This document shows positions 43,658 to 51,910 of a stretch of DNA of 64,000 nt, in pieces. Within the stretch, counting starts at the first letter, position 1; every line of letters begins with the position of its first letter. A model generated the notes under the pieces. It did no database searches. It was not told the DNA's origin and saw nothing but the letters and a program-made list of their open reading frames with translations. The translations under genes were made by a program, and so were the position numbers. Source of the DNA: Pseudomonas fluorescens (GTDB taxonomy: Bacteria; Pseudomonadota; Gammaproteobacteria; Pseudomonadales; Pseudomonadaceae); NCBI RefSeq assembly GCF_902497785.1, contig NZ_CABVHK010000017.1, positions 1-64,000 of the forward strand. Direction: 5' to 3'.

Positions 43658-44872
43658 ATGACTCCGCTCAAAATCATCGCCACCCTCGGTGCGCTCTCTG
43701 CCGCCTCCCACGCCATGGCTTGGGATTACGTCTTGCTCGACACCGACAAAGCCGCCGAAAACTGGACAATCACCAGCCAGCAACTCGGGGTTAAAACCGA
43801 CAAACCCTTCTCCGTGACCCTGCGAACCTTGCACGGCGGCCGGCAGGAGGGCGTCAGCATCGTCGACATCGATAACGGCACCCTGAAACTCTCGGTGGTG
43901 CCGACTCGCGGGATGAACGTCCTACAGGCGTCTGTAGGAGATGTCCGCATGGGCTGGGATTCCCCGGTCAAGGAAGTGGTCAATCCGTCCTTTATCGAAC
44001 TCAATGGTCGCGGCGGACTGGGCTGGCTCGAAGGCTTCAACGAACTGGTCACCCGCTGCGGTTATGAATGGGTCGGCCATCCCGGCATGGACAACGGCGA
44101 ACTGCTGACCCTGCACGGTCGCGCCGCCAATATCCCGGCCAGCAAAGTCACCTTGCACATCGACGAAAAGCCGCCTTACGCCATCAGCCTGCGCGGCGAA
44201 TTGAAAGAGCAGGCATTCAAGAAGGTCGACTTCTCCGTCGCCACCGAACTGGTGACCGAGCCCGGTAGCGTCAGCTTCAGCCTCAACGACACGCTGACCA
44301 ACAACGGCGATTATCCGAAAGAATACCAGGCGCTGTATCACAGCAACTTCAGCACGCCGTTCCTCGAACAGGGCGCACGTTTTGCCGCACCGGTGAAACA
44401 GGTTTCACCGTTCAACGACAAGGCCAAAGCGGATCTGCCGGACTGGCAGACCTATCGCGGGCCGACCAAGGACTATGACGAAACGGTTTACAACGTGGTG
44501 CCATATGCCGATGCCAAGGGCGATACGCTGACCGTGCTGCACAACAAAGCCGGTAGCCTCGGCGTTTCGGTGGGCTTCAACACTCAAACGCTTCCGGTCT
44601 TTTCGCTATGGAAAAACACCGATACCCAAGGTCAGGGTTATGTCACCGGACTGGAGCCAGGAACGAGTTTTTCCTACAACCGGCGGTACCAGCGACCGCT
44701 CGGTCTGGTGCCGACAATTGCGCCAAAGGAACACAAGCAATTCCAGATCAGCTACAGCTTGCTTGCAGACAAAAGCGCTGTGGATAACGCGTTGAAGCGC
44801 GTGAGCGAAATTCAAAGTGGGCGCGAAACCGAAGTCAGGCAAACGCCTTTGGTAGACCTTTCCAAGTACTAG
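43658..44872 (+). CDS. DUF4432 aldose-epimerase-like secreted protein
   Basis: A 404-residue protein with an apparent Sec signal peptide (cleavage near AMA, residue 20), so it should be periplasmic. The core has the beta-rich galactose-mutarotase-like fold of DUF4432, with RGMNVLQASVGDVRMGWDSP and the TRCGYEWVGHPGMDNGE region near residue 130 in place of the usual active-site loop. Cytosolic relatives are aldose 1-epimerases; here the secretion signal implies a sugar or polysaccharide substrate. The start at MTPLKIIATLG excludes a 36-codon upstream extension. Its stop codon overlaps that of comM. Confidence 0.78.
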   Translation: MTPLKIIATLGALSAASHAMAWDYVLLDTDKAAENWTITSQQLGVKTDKPFSVTLRTLHGGRQEGVSIVDIDNGTLKLSVVPTRGMNVLQASVGDVRMGWDSPVKEVVNPSFIELNGRGGLGWLEGFNELVTRCGYEWVGHPGMDNGELLTLHGRAANIPASKVTLHIDEKPPYAISLRGELKEQAFKKVDFSVATELVTEPGSVSFSLNDTLTNNGDYPKEYQALYHSNFSTPFLEQGARFAAPVKQVSPFNDKAKADLPDWQTYRGPTKDYDETVYNVVPYADAKGDTLTVLHNKAGSLGVSVGFNTQTLPVFSLWKNTDTQGQGYVTGLEPGTSFSYNRRYQRPLGLVPTIAPKEHKQFQISYSLLADKSAVDNALKRVSEIQSGRETEVRQTPLVDLSKY

Positions 44873-46362
44873 TTTGTACTCGGCCGGTACTGCAACGCCT
44901 CGGCCAAATGGCTACGGGTGATGCCTTCGACCTGCTCAAGGTCCGCCAATGTACGCGCAACCTTGAGCAGTCGATGGGCTGATCTCAGCGACAAAGTCAG
45001 CCGTTCACATGCCGTTTCCAGCCAGGCTTCATCGATTGTGGATAACGTGCAATGCCTGCGCAGAGCCGGCAGATCGAGGAAGGCATTGGCGCAGCCCTGG
45101 CGTTTGTGTTGTCGTTCCCGTGCTTCGGCGACCAGAAGGGCGGCGGTAGCGGTGTCGTCTCCGGGTTTGAGCGCTGGGTTCAACGCGGTGGCTTCCCGCG
45201 CGACGGTGAGGTGCAGGTCGATACGATCCAGCAATGGCCCCGAGAGTTTGTTGCGGTAGCGCTGAACCATGTCCGGTGTACAACTGCATTTGCCGCTGGG
45301 TTCGCCAAGGTATCCACAGGGGCACGGGTTCATCGCCGCCACCAATTGGAAACGCGCAGGAAACCGCACGCGATCCTTCGCCCGGGAAATCACGATATGC
45401 CCGGACTCCATTGGCTCTCTTAAAACCTCCAGCACTTTGCGATCGAATTCCGGCAGCTCATCGAGAAACAGCACGCCATGGTGGGCGAGGGTAATTTCGC
45501 CGGGTTGTGGCTTCGATCCGCCACCCACCAATGCCGGACCGGAAGCGGAGTGGTGGGGTTGGCGAAAGGGTCGTTGTGGCCAGTGGCTCAACGGCACACA
45601 ACTGCTGACGGATTGGATGGCCGCGACTTCCAGCGCTTCGCTTTCCGCCAACGGCGGCAGCAATCCCGGCAATCGACTCGCCAGCAGGGTTTTACCGGTG
45701 CCCGGCGGCCCGCTGAACAGCAGGTTATGAGCTCCGGCCGCAGCGATCAGCAATGCGCGCTTGGCCGAGAGTTGGCCCTGCACTTCATTCAAGTCGGGAT
45801 AGGGTTTGCTGGCATAGAGCAGACCATTTGAAACATAAGGCTCGACCGGCGTGTGGCCATTGAAATGCGCGACCGCTTCCAGCAAATGATCCACCGCGAA
45901 CACCTTCAACCCGGACGCCAGACACGCTTCCTCGGCATTCGCCCGTGGCACCATCAGCGAGCGCCCGGCCTTGCGCGCCGCCAACGCCGCCGGCAACACC
46001 CCCCTCACGGCACGCACCGCGCCCGACAGCGCCAACTCGCCCAGGCATTCAATGTCATCCAGGGTCAACGTCGGCACCTGCACACTGGCCGACAGAATCC
46101 CCAAGGCAATCGCCAGATCGAAGCGCCCACCGTCCTTGGGCAAATCCGCCGGCGCGAGATTCAACGTGATGCGCCGCGCTGGAAATTGGAGGCCTGAATT
46201 GATGATTGCGCTGCGCACCCGGTCCTTGCTTTCCTTCACCGCCGCTTCGGGTAAACCGACCATGGTCAGCGATGGCAAGCCGTTAGCCAGGTGGACTTCT
46301 ACGGTAACGGCAGGCGCATCCACGCCAATCTGGGCGCGGCTGTGGACGATGGAGAGGGACAT
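44869..46362 (-). CDS. comM: ComM/YifB magnesium-chelatase-like ATPase
   Basis: A 497-residue AAA+ protein with the YifB/ComM layout: an N-terminal Lon-substrate-like region, Walker A at about residue 213 (FSGPPGTGKTLLASR), Walker B LFLDELPEF, and a C-terminal Mg_chelatase domain. ComM is a hexameric branch-migration helicase that aids recombination of natural-transformation DNA. A GGTCGTTCC-free short leader precedes it. The 3' ends of this gene and the DUF4432 gene overlap by four bases. Confidence 0.93.
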   Translation of the reverse strand: MSLSIVHSRAQIGVDAPAVTVEVHLANGLPSLTMVGLPEAAVKESKDRVRSAIINSGLQFPARRITLNLAPADLPKDGGRFDLAIALGILSASVQVPTLTLDDIECLGELALSGAVRAVRGVLPAALAARKAGRSLMVPRANAEEACLASGLKVFAVDHLLEAVAHFNGHTPVEPYVSNGLLYASKPYPDLNEVQGQLSAKRALLIAAAGAHNLLFSGPPGTGKTLLASRLPGLLPPLAESEALEVAAIQSVSSCVPLSHWPQRPFRQPHHSASGPALVGGGSKPQPGEITLAHHGVLFLDELPEFDRKVLEVLREPMESGHIVISRAKDRVRFPARFQLVAAMNPCPCGYLGEPSGKCSCTPDMVQRYRNKLSGPLLDRIDLHLTVAREATALNPALKPGDDTATAALLVAEARERQHKRQGCANAFLDLPALRRHCTLSTIDEAWLETACERLTLSLRSAHRLLKVARTLADLEQVEGITRSHLAEALQYRPSTN

Positions 46363-46487
46363 GGTCGTTCCTTGAGTTTTGCGGGGGCCGCTTCCTGCGG
46401 GTTTTTGAAGGGTAGTCGGGGGTTACGAGTTCAACATTGCAACTGAGCTACGAAATCTTCGCCGGATGTTGCGAGCTCCACGACCCA
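46363..46487. other. Gene-free part of the comM upstream region
   Basis: Together with the REPIN and the next stretch this is a 312-base gap between comM and the BRO-N gene. Nothing beyond the REPIN and the presumed comM promoter was recognised. Confidence 0.4.
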
Positions 46488-46589
46488 CTGTAGGAGCGAG
46501 CTTGCTCGCGATGGTCGTTAACGAAAACGCGGGTCCTCTGGAAGAACGCGGCGTCCTGGCGTTCATCGCGAGCAAGCTCGCTCCTACAA
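46488..46589. repeat. REPIN, GTAGGAGCGAGC variant
   Basis: An inverted REP pair lies 86 bases beyond the BRO-N stop codon, towards comM. Confidence 0.85.
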
Positions 46590-46674
46590 TTACGTGCCCC
46601 AGCGCCCGAATTTTGGCTGAATCTGCAATCGACCTACGACCTTCGTAGCGCCGAAATCGAGCGTGGTTAACCGG

Positions 46675-47202
46675 TTACGGCAAATGAAGCGCTCGTGAAG
46701 CCTTTTTCCACCACGGCACGCTGGCCGGGCGCTGTGTATGCACCGTACTTGGCAGCAGCTGAGGCACATCCTGCAACCGAATCCATGGCTGGTTGTTCCA
46801 GTGCAGCAAACTCAGCGACATCTCTGGCCAGTTAAGCAGGCTCAGCATCGGGCGTTCGGATGAAGTGGGTTGCGCTGCGTCTCTCAGCGCGGGCACCACG
46901 TCGTGGGTCAGCCACTCGCGCAGGCCGCGGTATTCGGGGCAGTAGTGGTAGACCAGTAGAGCGTAGATGCCGGATTCGCTGATCAGGAGCGTGTCTTCGA
47001 TGACACCGTGGATGAGCATTCGCGCGGTTTGGCGTTGGTCGGGGTCGAGTTTTCGGATGGCGCGTTCATCGAGGTAGAGGCGCAGGAGGCGGCCCAGGTC
47101 GCGGGCGCTGAACCAGGGTTGGTTTTGCAGGAGTAGGGCGTGGAGGTGGAGTTTGTGGCGGGTGAAGACGTGGGGGGTTAGATAATCGTCATCGCAATTC
47201 AT
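46675..47202 (-). CDS. BRO-N domain protein
   Basis: A 175-residue protein whose first ~110 residues look like the BRO family N-terminal domain (antirepressor-like), with HLHALLLQNQPWFSARDLGRLL, KLDPDQRQTARML and SESGIYALLVYHYCPEYRGLREWLTHDVVPALR. BRO-N domains occur in phage and viral antirepressors and bind DNA or nucleic acid. There are no other phage genes nearby. AAGGATCTGTACC precedes the ATG. The C-terminal 60 residues are short and Trp-rich (WPEMSLSLLHWNNQPWIRL). It lies directly downstream of a foldable ~270-base region, and both could be a small mobile or regulatory unit. Confidence 0.75.
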   Translation of the reverse strand: MNCDDDYLTPHVFTRHKLHLHALLLQNQPWFSARDLGRLLRLYLDERAIRKLDPDQRQTARMLIHGVIEDTLLISESGIYALLVYHYCPEYRGLREWLTHDVVPALRDAAQPTSSERPMLSLLNWPEMSLSLLHWNNQPWIRLQDVPQLLPSTVHTQRPASVPWWKKASRALHLP

Positions 47203-47499
47203 TGGTACAGATCCTTTTGCCTAAAGGGCTGCCCGCAATCGTCGCCAAACAATTGGGTGGCAGTTGTACGCGGGTTGGCGAACCGGAGCAAAAGGAACCC
47301 GGCAGACCCGAAGGCCTCCCACGCACAACCGCCATGACTTGGGTCGATGGTCGTTGCACTCCTAAAGCTTTCGGGTCGCCAAACCCAGTGCTGAACATTC
47401 AGCATTGGGTGAGCTTAGGAACCGGGGCTTTGGGGCGCAATCGGACGGCGGTGGTTTTGTTGTAGGAAGTGGCCGGGATTTTTGCGGGCTTGATGATCA
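47203..47499. other. Foldable leader region upstream of the BRO-N gene
   Basis: This stretch reads open on both strands but shows no codon bias, ribosome site or recognised protein. It carries several complementary elements: TCGCCAA at 47242-47248 and 47376-47382, TTGGCGA at 47275-47281 (itself within GGTT-GGCG-AACC), and a 10-bp stem CCCAGTGCTG/CAGCATTGGG at 47384-47409 with one G-U pair. It lies between the BRO-N gene and two REP elements near ubiK. A structured RNA leader, or repeats of a degraded element, would fit. Confidence 0.45.
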
Positions 47500-47568
47500 A
47501 GAGATCGCAGCCTGCGGCAGCTCCTACAGGTCGTTCCGACCTTATCGCGAGCAGGCTCGCTCCCACAG
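47500..47568. repeat. Two adjacent single REP copies of different families
   Basis: A lone copy of the GATCGCAGCCTGCGGCAGC family (47500-47529) is followed by a lone TCGCGAGCAGGCTCGC copy (47543-47568), rather than the same-family inverted pairs seen elsewhere. They lie just beyond the ubiK stop codon. Confidence 0.75.
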
Positions 47569-47599
47569 GGGATCGGGTTTCAAAGTGGGATGGGCGGGG

Positions 47600-47860
47600 T
47601 TATTCGGTCGGGGGATTGAGCTTTGCTTCAAGCTCCGCGACTTTCGTCTCGAGACTTTCAAGACGTGCCCGGGTCCGCGCCAACACAACCATCTGGCTAT
47701 CAAATTCTTCCCGGCTTACCAGGTCCAGCTTGCTGAAGCCGCTCTGCAACAACGCCTTGAACTGGCTTTCGATTTCACTTTTCGGCAACGGGGTGTCGCC
47801 GCTGAAGAGGCGGGAGGCGGTGCCGGTCAGGGCGTCGAGAAAGTCTTTGGGCGCGAGCAT
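47600..47860 (-). CDS. ubiK: Ubiquinone-synthesis accessory factor UbiK
   Basis: An 86-residue protein of the UbiK/YqiC (BMFP) family, with the typical pattern: an N-terminal amphipathic helix, a KALLQSGFSKLDLVSREEFDSQ core (about residues 34-55) and a C-terminal coiled coil (VVLARTRARLESLETKVAELEAKL). UbiK forms a trimer and helps the aerobic ubiquinone-synthesis complex together with UbiJ. No ribosome site was checked beyond GACATTTCCC. It is divergent from glnK across a 416-base gap. Confidence 0.92.
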   Translation of the reverse strand: MLAPKDFLDALTGTASRLFSGDTPLPKSEIESQFKALLQSGFSKLDLVSREEFDSQMVVLARTRARLESLETKVAELEAKLNPPTE

Positions 47861-48276
47861 GGGAAATGTCCTGAAAACAATGCGGGCAGTGTATCACGCA
47901 GTGTCTATAGTCAAATCCGACCGCAGGGATGCACGCTTTTCGCGCATGCGGACGGACGGCGTCGCACTGTTGTTGTGCGTTACGCATCGGGCAATCGTAT
48001 GCGCAAACCCGCAGTTGTTGGCAAGCGCTTGATATCCGGGGTTTTCGGCGAGGTGGCAAGCTTTCTGCTTAGTGGGTAGTGACCCATGCACTGATGCAGT
48101 CGCTGTGACGAATGCAGTGCGCCAAGCGAAACGGGGAAGTGTTTCGTGCGGAGTGGTTCGCTGGCGTCGGACGGGCGATCGAGGCCGACGATGCGTTACA
48201 AAGCCAGGCACTGCGCTTAGACTTGAGCCGGGTTTGTTTTCCTGGGGCAAGTCCACCAATTCGGGAGAGAGTTTTC
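47861..48276. other. Control region upstream of glnK
   Basis: No gene was recognised in these 416 bases. A nested inverted repeat can form near 48120-48166 (GCCAAGCGAA with TTCGCTGGCG, around GCGAAAC/GTTTCG). I looked for a sigma-54 -24/-12 element, expected for a nitrogen-regulated glnK-amtB unit, and did not find a convincing one. Confidence 0.4.
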
Positions 48277-48615
48277 ATGAAGCTAGTCACTGCCATCATC
48301 AAGCCGTTCAAGTTGGACGACGTGCGCGAATCGCTGTCCGAGATCGGCGTGCAGGGCATTACCGTTACTGAAGTCAAAGGCTTCGGTCGGCAGAAGGGTC
48401 ACACCGAGCTGTATCGCGGCGCGGAATACGTGGTCGATTTCCTGCCCAAGGTGAAGATCGATGTCGCCATTGACGACAAGGATCTTGATCGGGTGATCGA
48501 GGCGATCACCAAGGCGGCCAACACCGGCAAGATCGGTGACGGCAAGATCTTCGTGGTCAATCTGGAACAGGCGATTCGCATCCGTACCGGCGAAACCGAT
48601 ACCGACGCAATCTAA
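48277..48615 (+). CDS. glnK: PII nitrogen regulator GlnK
   Basis: A 112-residue trimeric PII protein that senses ATP/ADP and 2-oxoglutarate. The T-loop is intact, with the uridylylation residue Tyr51 in LYRGAEYVVDFLP. It blocks the ammonium channel AmtB when nitrogen is plentiful. GGAGAGAGTTTTC lies just before the ATG. Adjacent amtB starts 36 bases later, the universal glnK-amtB operon, and also supports GlnK rather than GlnB. Confidence 0.95.
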   Translation: MKLVTAIIKPFKLDDVRESLSEIGVQGITVTEVKGFGRQKGHTELYRGAEYVVDFLPKVKIDVAIDDKDLDRVIEAITKAANTGKIGDGKIFVVNLEQAIRIRTGETDTDAI

Positions 48616-48651
48616 GCCGCCACAAACCCCAACGCCCCAGGAGAAAACAAT

Positions 48652-49989
48652 ATGACTCTGCGTAAATTCGCAGGGCTAGGAGCCCTGTTGTCCCTCGTAA
48701 TGCCCAGCCTGGCCATGGCGGCAGACGAAGTGGCGGCCCCAGTCCTCAATTCCGGCGATACCGCCTGGATGCTGACCTCGACAGCCCTCGTGCTGTTCAT
48801 GACCATTCCCGGCCTCGCGCTGTTCTACGGCGGCATGGTTCGCTCCAAAAACATTCTTTCCGTGATGATGCAGTGCTTCGCGATTACCGGTCTGATCAGC
48901 ATTCTGTGGGTCATTTATGGCTACAGCATTGCGTTCGACACCACCGGCATGGAGCAGGGCGTCGTCAACTTCAATTCGTTCTTCGGCGGCATGGGCAAGG
49001 CGTTCCTCGCCGGTGTCACGCCATCGAGCCTGACCGGTCCAGCGGCATTGTTCCCTGAGGCGGTGTTCATCACCTTCCAGATGACTTTCGCCATCATCAC
49101 GCCGGCACTTATCGTCGGTGCCTTCGCCGAGCGTATGAAGTTCTCCGCGATGCTGATCTTCATGGGCATCTGGTTCACCCTGGTTTATGCACCGATCGCG
49201 CACATGGTCTGGTCCGGCAACGGCGGCCTGATGTGGGATTGGGGCGTGCTCGACTTCGCTGGCGGCACCGTGGTGCACATCAACGCCGGTGTGGCCGGTC
49301 TGGTGGCGTGCATTGTGCTCGGCAAGCGTAAAGGCTTCCCGACCACCCCGATGGCGCCGCACAACCTCGGTTACACCCTGATGGGCGCCGCGATGCTCTG
49401 GGTCGGCTGGTTTGGCTTCAACGCCGGTTCCGCCGCTGCCGCAAACGGCACGGCCGGTATGGCGATGCTCGTGACTCAGATCGCAACCGCCGCTGCTGCA
49501 CTGGGCTGGATGTTCGCCGAGTGGGTCACCCATGGCAAACCAAGTGCGCTGGGTATCGCGTCGGGTGTGGTCGCCGGTCTGGTTGCGATCACTCCGGCCG
49601 CCGGCACCGTGGGCCCGATGGGCGCGCTGGTGATCGGTCTGGCAGCGGGCGTGGTGTGCTTCTTCTGCGCCACTACCCTGAAACGCAAACTCGGTTATGA
49701 CGATTCCCTGGACGCCTTTGGTGTTCACGGCATCGGCGGTATCCTCGGCGCGATCCTGACCGGTGTGTTTGCCGCCCCTTCGCTGGGTGGCTTCGGCACC
49801 GTGACCGACATCGCCGCACAAGTCTGGATTCAGTGCAAAGGCGTGGGCTTCACGGTGATCTACACCGCGATCGTCACCTACATCATTCTCAAGGTGCTGG
49901 ATGCCGTCATGGGTCTGCGTATCACCGAAGAAGAAGAAGCTGTCGGCATCGATCTGGCACTTCACAACGAACGCGGCTACAACTTGTAA
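48652..49989 (+). CDS. amtB: Ammonium channel AmtB
   Basis: A 445-residue trimeric ammonium channel with a signal-like N-terminus (MPSLAMAADE, cleavage near residue 24) and about 11 transmembrane segments. The signature DFAGGTVVHINAGVAGL (about residues 199-215) carries the pore His, and the conserved GVHGIGGILGAILTG segment at about 363-377 holds the second. It imports NH4+/NH3 and is gated by GlnK. It is followed by a good intrinsic terminator. Confidence 0.97.
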   Translation: MTLRKFAGLGALLSLVMPSLAMAADEVAAPVLNSGDTAWMLTSTALVLFMTIPGLALFYGGMVRSKNILSVMMQCFAITGLISILWVIYGYSIAFDTTGMEQGVVNFNSFFGGMGKAFLAGVTPSSLTGPAALFPEAVFITFQMTFAIITPALIVGAFAERMKFSAMLIFMGIWFTLVYAPIAHMVWSGNGGLMWDWGVLDFAGGTVVHINAGVAGLVACIVLGKRKGFPTTPMAPHNLGYTLMGAAMLWVGWFGFNAGSAAAANGTAGMAMLVTQIATAAAALGWMFAEWVTHGKPSALGIASGVVAGLVAITPAAGTVGPMGALVIGLAAGVVCFFCATTLKRKLGYDDSLDAFGVHGIGGILGAILTGVFAAPSLGGFGTVTDIAAQVWIQCKGVGFTVIYTAIVTYIILKVLDAVMGLRITEEEEAVGIDLALHNERGYNL

Positions 49990-50006
49990 GACGCGTTTAA
50001 AAAATC

Positions 50007-50031
50007 TGCCCGGCTTGCCGGGCATTTTTTT
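50007..50031 (+). terminator. Terminator of glnK-amtB
   Basis: TGCCCGG and CCGGGCA pair around CTTG, followed by seven T and preceded by six A, giving a strong bidirectional hairpin. Confidence 0.93.
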
Positions 50032-50202
50032 GCCTGGTGTTTGTCGGTGTAGTCACTGCTGAAAGGTTTTTTCCTACACGTTCAGTGGCGTTTGCGGCGG
50101 GCATATTTGTGCGGCCAATGGCTTACATGATTGAAGGAATATTAGGGCCTTTGTTTTTTCCCAGAGCGCGCTAGAATGCGCCCCGAACGTGCGGAGAACT
50201 GT

Positions 50203-50628
50203 ATGTGGCAACAGACTCTGATTACCCTGCGGGCAAGGCCCCGGGGCTTTCATCTGGTAACGGACGAGTTACTCGCCGGCCTGCCTGAACTCAAGGCGTG
50301 TCGGGTCGGTCTGTTGCATTTGTGGCTGCAGCATACCTCGGCGTCGTTGACCATCAACGAGAACGCCGATCCGGCGGTACGTCGCGACTTCGAACGATTT
50401 TTCAATCGTCTGATCCCACAAGGAGCAGACGGCTATGAGCATAACGACGAAGGCCTGGACGACCTCCCGGCGCACTTCAAGGCCAGCGTACTTGGCTGTC
50501 AGCTCAGTTTGCCGATCACGGCAGGCCGTCTGGCGTTGGGGACCTGGCAAGGCGTTTATCTGGGCGAGCACCGTGATCACGGCGGTGCCCGTAAAGTCCT
50601 CGCCACCCTTTACGGTGACGGGGCATAA
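50203..50628 (+). CDS. YjbQ-family protein (UPF0047)
   Basis: A 141-residue YjbQ-like protein. The family pattern is complete: LWLQHTSASLTINENADPAVRRD (about residues 40-62) and a C-terminal WQGVYLGEHRDHGGARKV, with the His residues that line the trimer's active-site cleft. Family members have weak thiamine-phosphate synthase activity, but their real job is unclear. The start MWQQTLITLR was chosen as the family start; a Met 9 codons earlier lacks a ribosome site. Confidence 0.92.
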   Translation: MWQQTLITLRARPRGFHLVTDELLAGLPELKACRVGLLHLWLQHTSASLTINENADPAVRRDFERFFNRLIPQGADGYEHNDEGLDDLPAHFKASVLGCQLSLPITAGRLALGTWQGVYLGEHRDHGGARKVLATLYGDGA

Positions 50629-50729
50629 ACCGCTGATCATCAGCGGTGACTGAATTTTTCCGGCAGCCTTCGACAGATGGCGAAGCTGGGCTATAACTAA
50701 TCTGCTTTTCGCAAGTCATGAGGTAGAAC

Positions 50730-51053
50730 ATGAGCGACGATGATCTGGAAAACGACGACCTCGAAGTAGGCGACGACGACGAAACCGAAGAAGGTCTGGA
50801 AGCAGCGGCGGAAGACGTCGCTGAAGACGACGGCGGTGAAACGCCCGCTCCGACCGCCAAAGGCAAGGCCAAGGCTGCGGTGTCGGTCGATGAGCTGCCG
50901 AGTGTCGAAGCCAAGAACAAAGAGCGCGATGCACTCGCGCGGGCTATGGAAGAGTTCCTGGCCAAGGGTGGCAAGGTGCAGGAAGTGGAGGCCAACGTGG
51001 TCGCCGATCCGCCCAAGAAGCCCGACAATAAGTACGGCAGCCGGCCTATCTAA
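50730..51053 (+). CDS. sutA: RNA polymerase-binding factor SutA
   Basis: A 107-residue acidic protein. The N-terminal half is an Asp/Glu-rich disordered tail, and the C-terminal half carries the conserved ELPSVEAKNKERDALARAMEEFL, VQEVEANVVADPPKKPD and KYGSRPI segments that mark SutA. SutA binds RNA polymerase in pseudomonads and raises rRNA and housekeeping transcription in slow-growing cells. GAGGTAGAAC precedes the ATG. An intrinsic terminator follows closely. Confidence 0.93.
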   Translation: MSDDDLENDDLEVGDDDETEEGLEAAAEDVAEDDGGETPAPTAKGKAKAAVSVDELPSVEAKNKERDALARAMEEFLAKGGKVQEVEANVVADPPKKPDNKYGSRPI

Positions 51054-51073
51054 GCGTCTGCCCTTGCTTGCTG

Positions 51074-51102
51074 AAAAAGCCCGCCGTCGCTGCGGGCTTT
51101 TT
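51074..51102 (+). terminator. Terminator of sutA
   Basis: GCCCGC and GCGGGC pair around a 7-base loop, preceded by five A and followed by five T, 20 bases after the sutA stop codon. Confidence 0.9.
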
Positions 51103-51115
51103 CATGGGTGGAAAT

Positions 51116-51192
51116 CAAAAGATCGCAGCCTTCGGCAGCTCCTACAGGCGTACACAATTAAATGTAGGAGCTGCCGAAGGCTGCGATCTTTT
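51116..51192. repeat. REPIN, GTAGGAGCTGCCGAAGG type
   Basis: An inverted REP pair lies between the convergent sutA and HAD-hydrolase genes. Confidence 0.85.
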
Positions 51193-51202
51193 CAGGGGCG
51201 CC

Positions 51203-51910
51203 TCAAATCCTGGTTGTGTTCCACCGAGCTAACAACGCCGGCAACTCGGTCAGGCTGCGGATCTCGGCGTCCGGGGCTTTTTGCGCTTCCCACAATTTGC
51301 CTTGCGGGTTAAACCAGATCGCGCGCAAACCTGCCTGCTGCGCTCCGGCGATGTCATCACCCGTATGATCGCCGATATGCACCGCCGTCTCGGCCGTCGC
51401 GCCGCCACGCTGCAACGCCTCATGAAACAGGCGCGCATCCGGTTTTGCGATGCCGATGTCTTCAGCGCACAAGGCAAACTTGAAGTAATCCGCCAGCCCC
51501 AAGCGACTCACATCGGCGTTGCCGTTGGTGACTACGCCCAGCGCGTAATGATTGGCAAGGATCTCCAGCGTCGGCTGCACCTCAGGGAATATTTCCAGCT
51601 GATGCCGCGCATGCAGAAATACTTCAAAGCTCTGGTCAGCCAGATCGGACGCCTGATCATGGCTGTAACCGGCGTCTTCCAGGGCATGGAACAGCACCCG
51701 ACGGCGCAACGCACTGATGCGATGCTTAAGGCCGGGTTCGCTACTCAGAATTCGTTCACGAATCGCCCACAAATGCTCCACCGGCACAGCGCCCAGATTG
51801 GGTGCATGTTCGGTCAGCCATTCACGCAGAACGGCTTCGGCGCTGACGATCACCGGCGCGGTGTCCCACAGGGTGTCGTCGAGGTCGAAGGTGATCAACT
51901 GGATCGTCAT
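51203..51910 (-). CDS. HAD-superfamily hydrolase (YigB-like)
   Basis: A 235-residue HAD subfamily IA phosphatase. Motif I is DLDDTLWDT (residues 9-17), motif II TNGNADVSRLG, motif III K (in GIAKPDARLFHE) and motif IV GDHTGDDIAGAQQAG, all intact. Its place directly after xerC on the same strand, with a four-base overlap, matches the xerC-yigB pair of enterobacteria, where YigB is a FMN/sugar phosphatase. Substrate is not fixed by sequence. Confidence 0.92.
   Translation of the reverse strand: MTIQLITFDLDDTLWDTAPVIVSAEAVLREWLTEHAPNLGAVPVEHLWAIRERILSSEPGLKHRISALRRRVLFHALEDAGYSHDQASDLADQSFEVFLHARHQLEIFPEVQPTLEILANHYALGVVTNGNADVSRLGLADYFKFALCAEDIGIAKPDARLFHEALQRGGATAETAVHIGDHTGDDIAGAQQAGLRAIWFNPQGKLWEAQKAPDAEIRSLTELPALLARWNTTRI

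Noticed and set aside
41495..43834. A 779-codon open frame on the - strand
   Set aside because: It is antisense to the chemoreceptor, which has a clear domain order and start; no motif or ribosome site supports it.
46675..47202. Prophage remnant
   Set aside because: Only a BRO-N protein is present; no integrase, structural gene, attachment site or tRNA junction was seen.
47189..47465. Open frames on both strands in the BRO-N leader
   Set aside because: No ribosome site, codon bias or recognisable protein; overlapping frames in both directions suggest chance in GC-rich DNA.
47861..48276. Sigma-54 promoter upstream of glnK
   Set aside because: Near matches (such as TCGCACTGTTGTTGT near 47958) deviate at the essential GG or GC pairs or have the wrong spacing.
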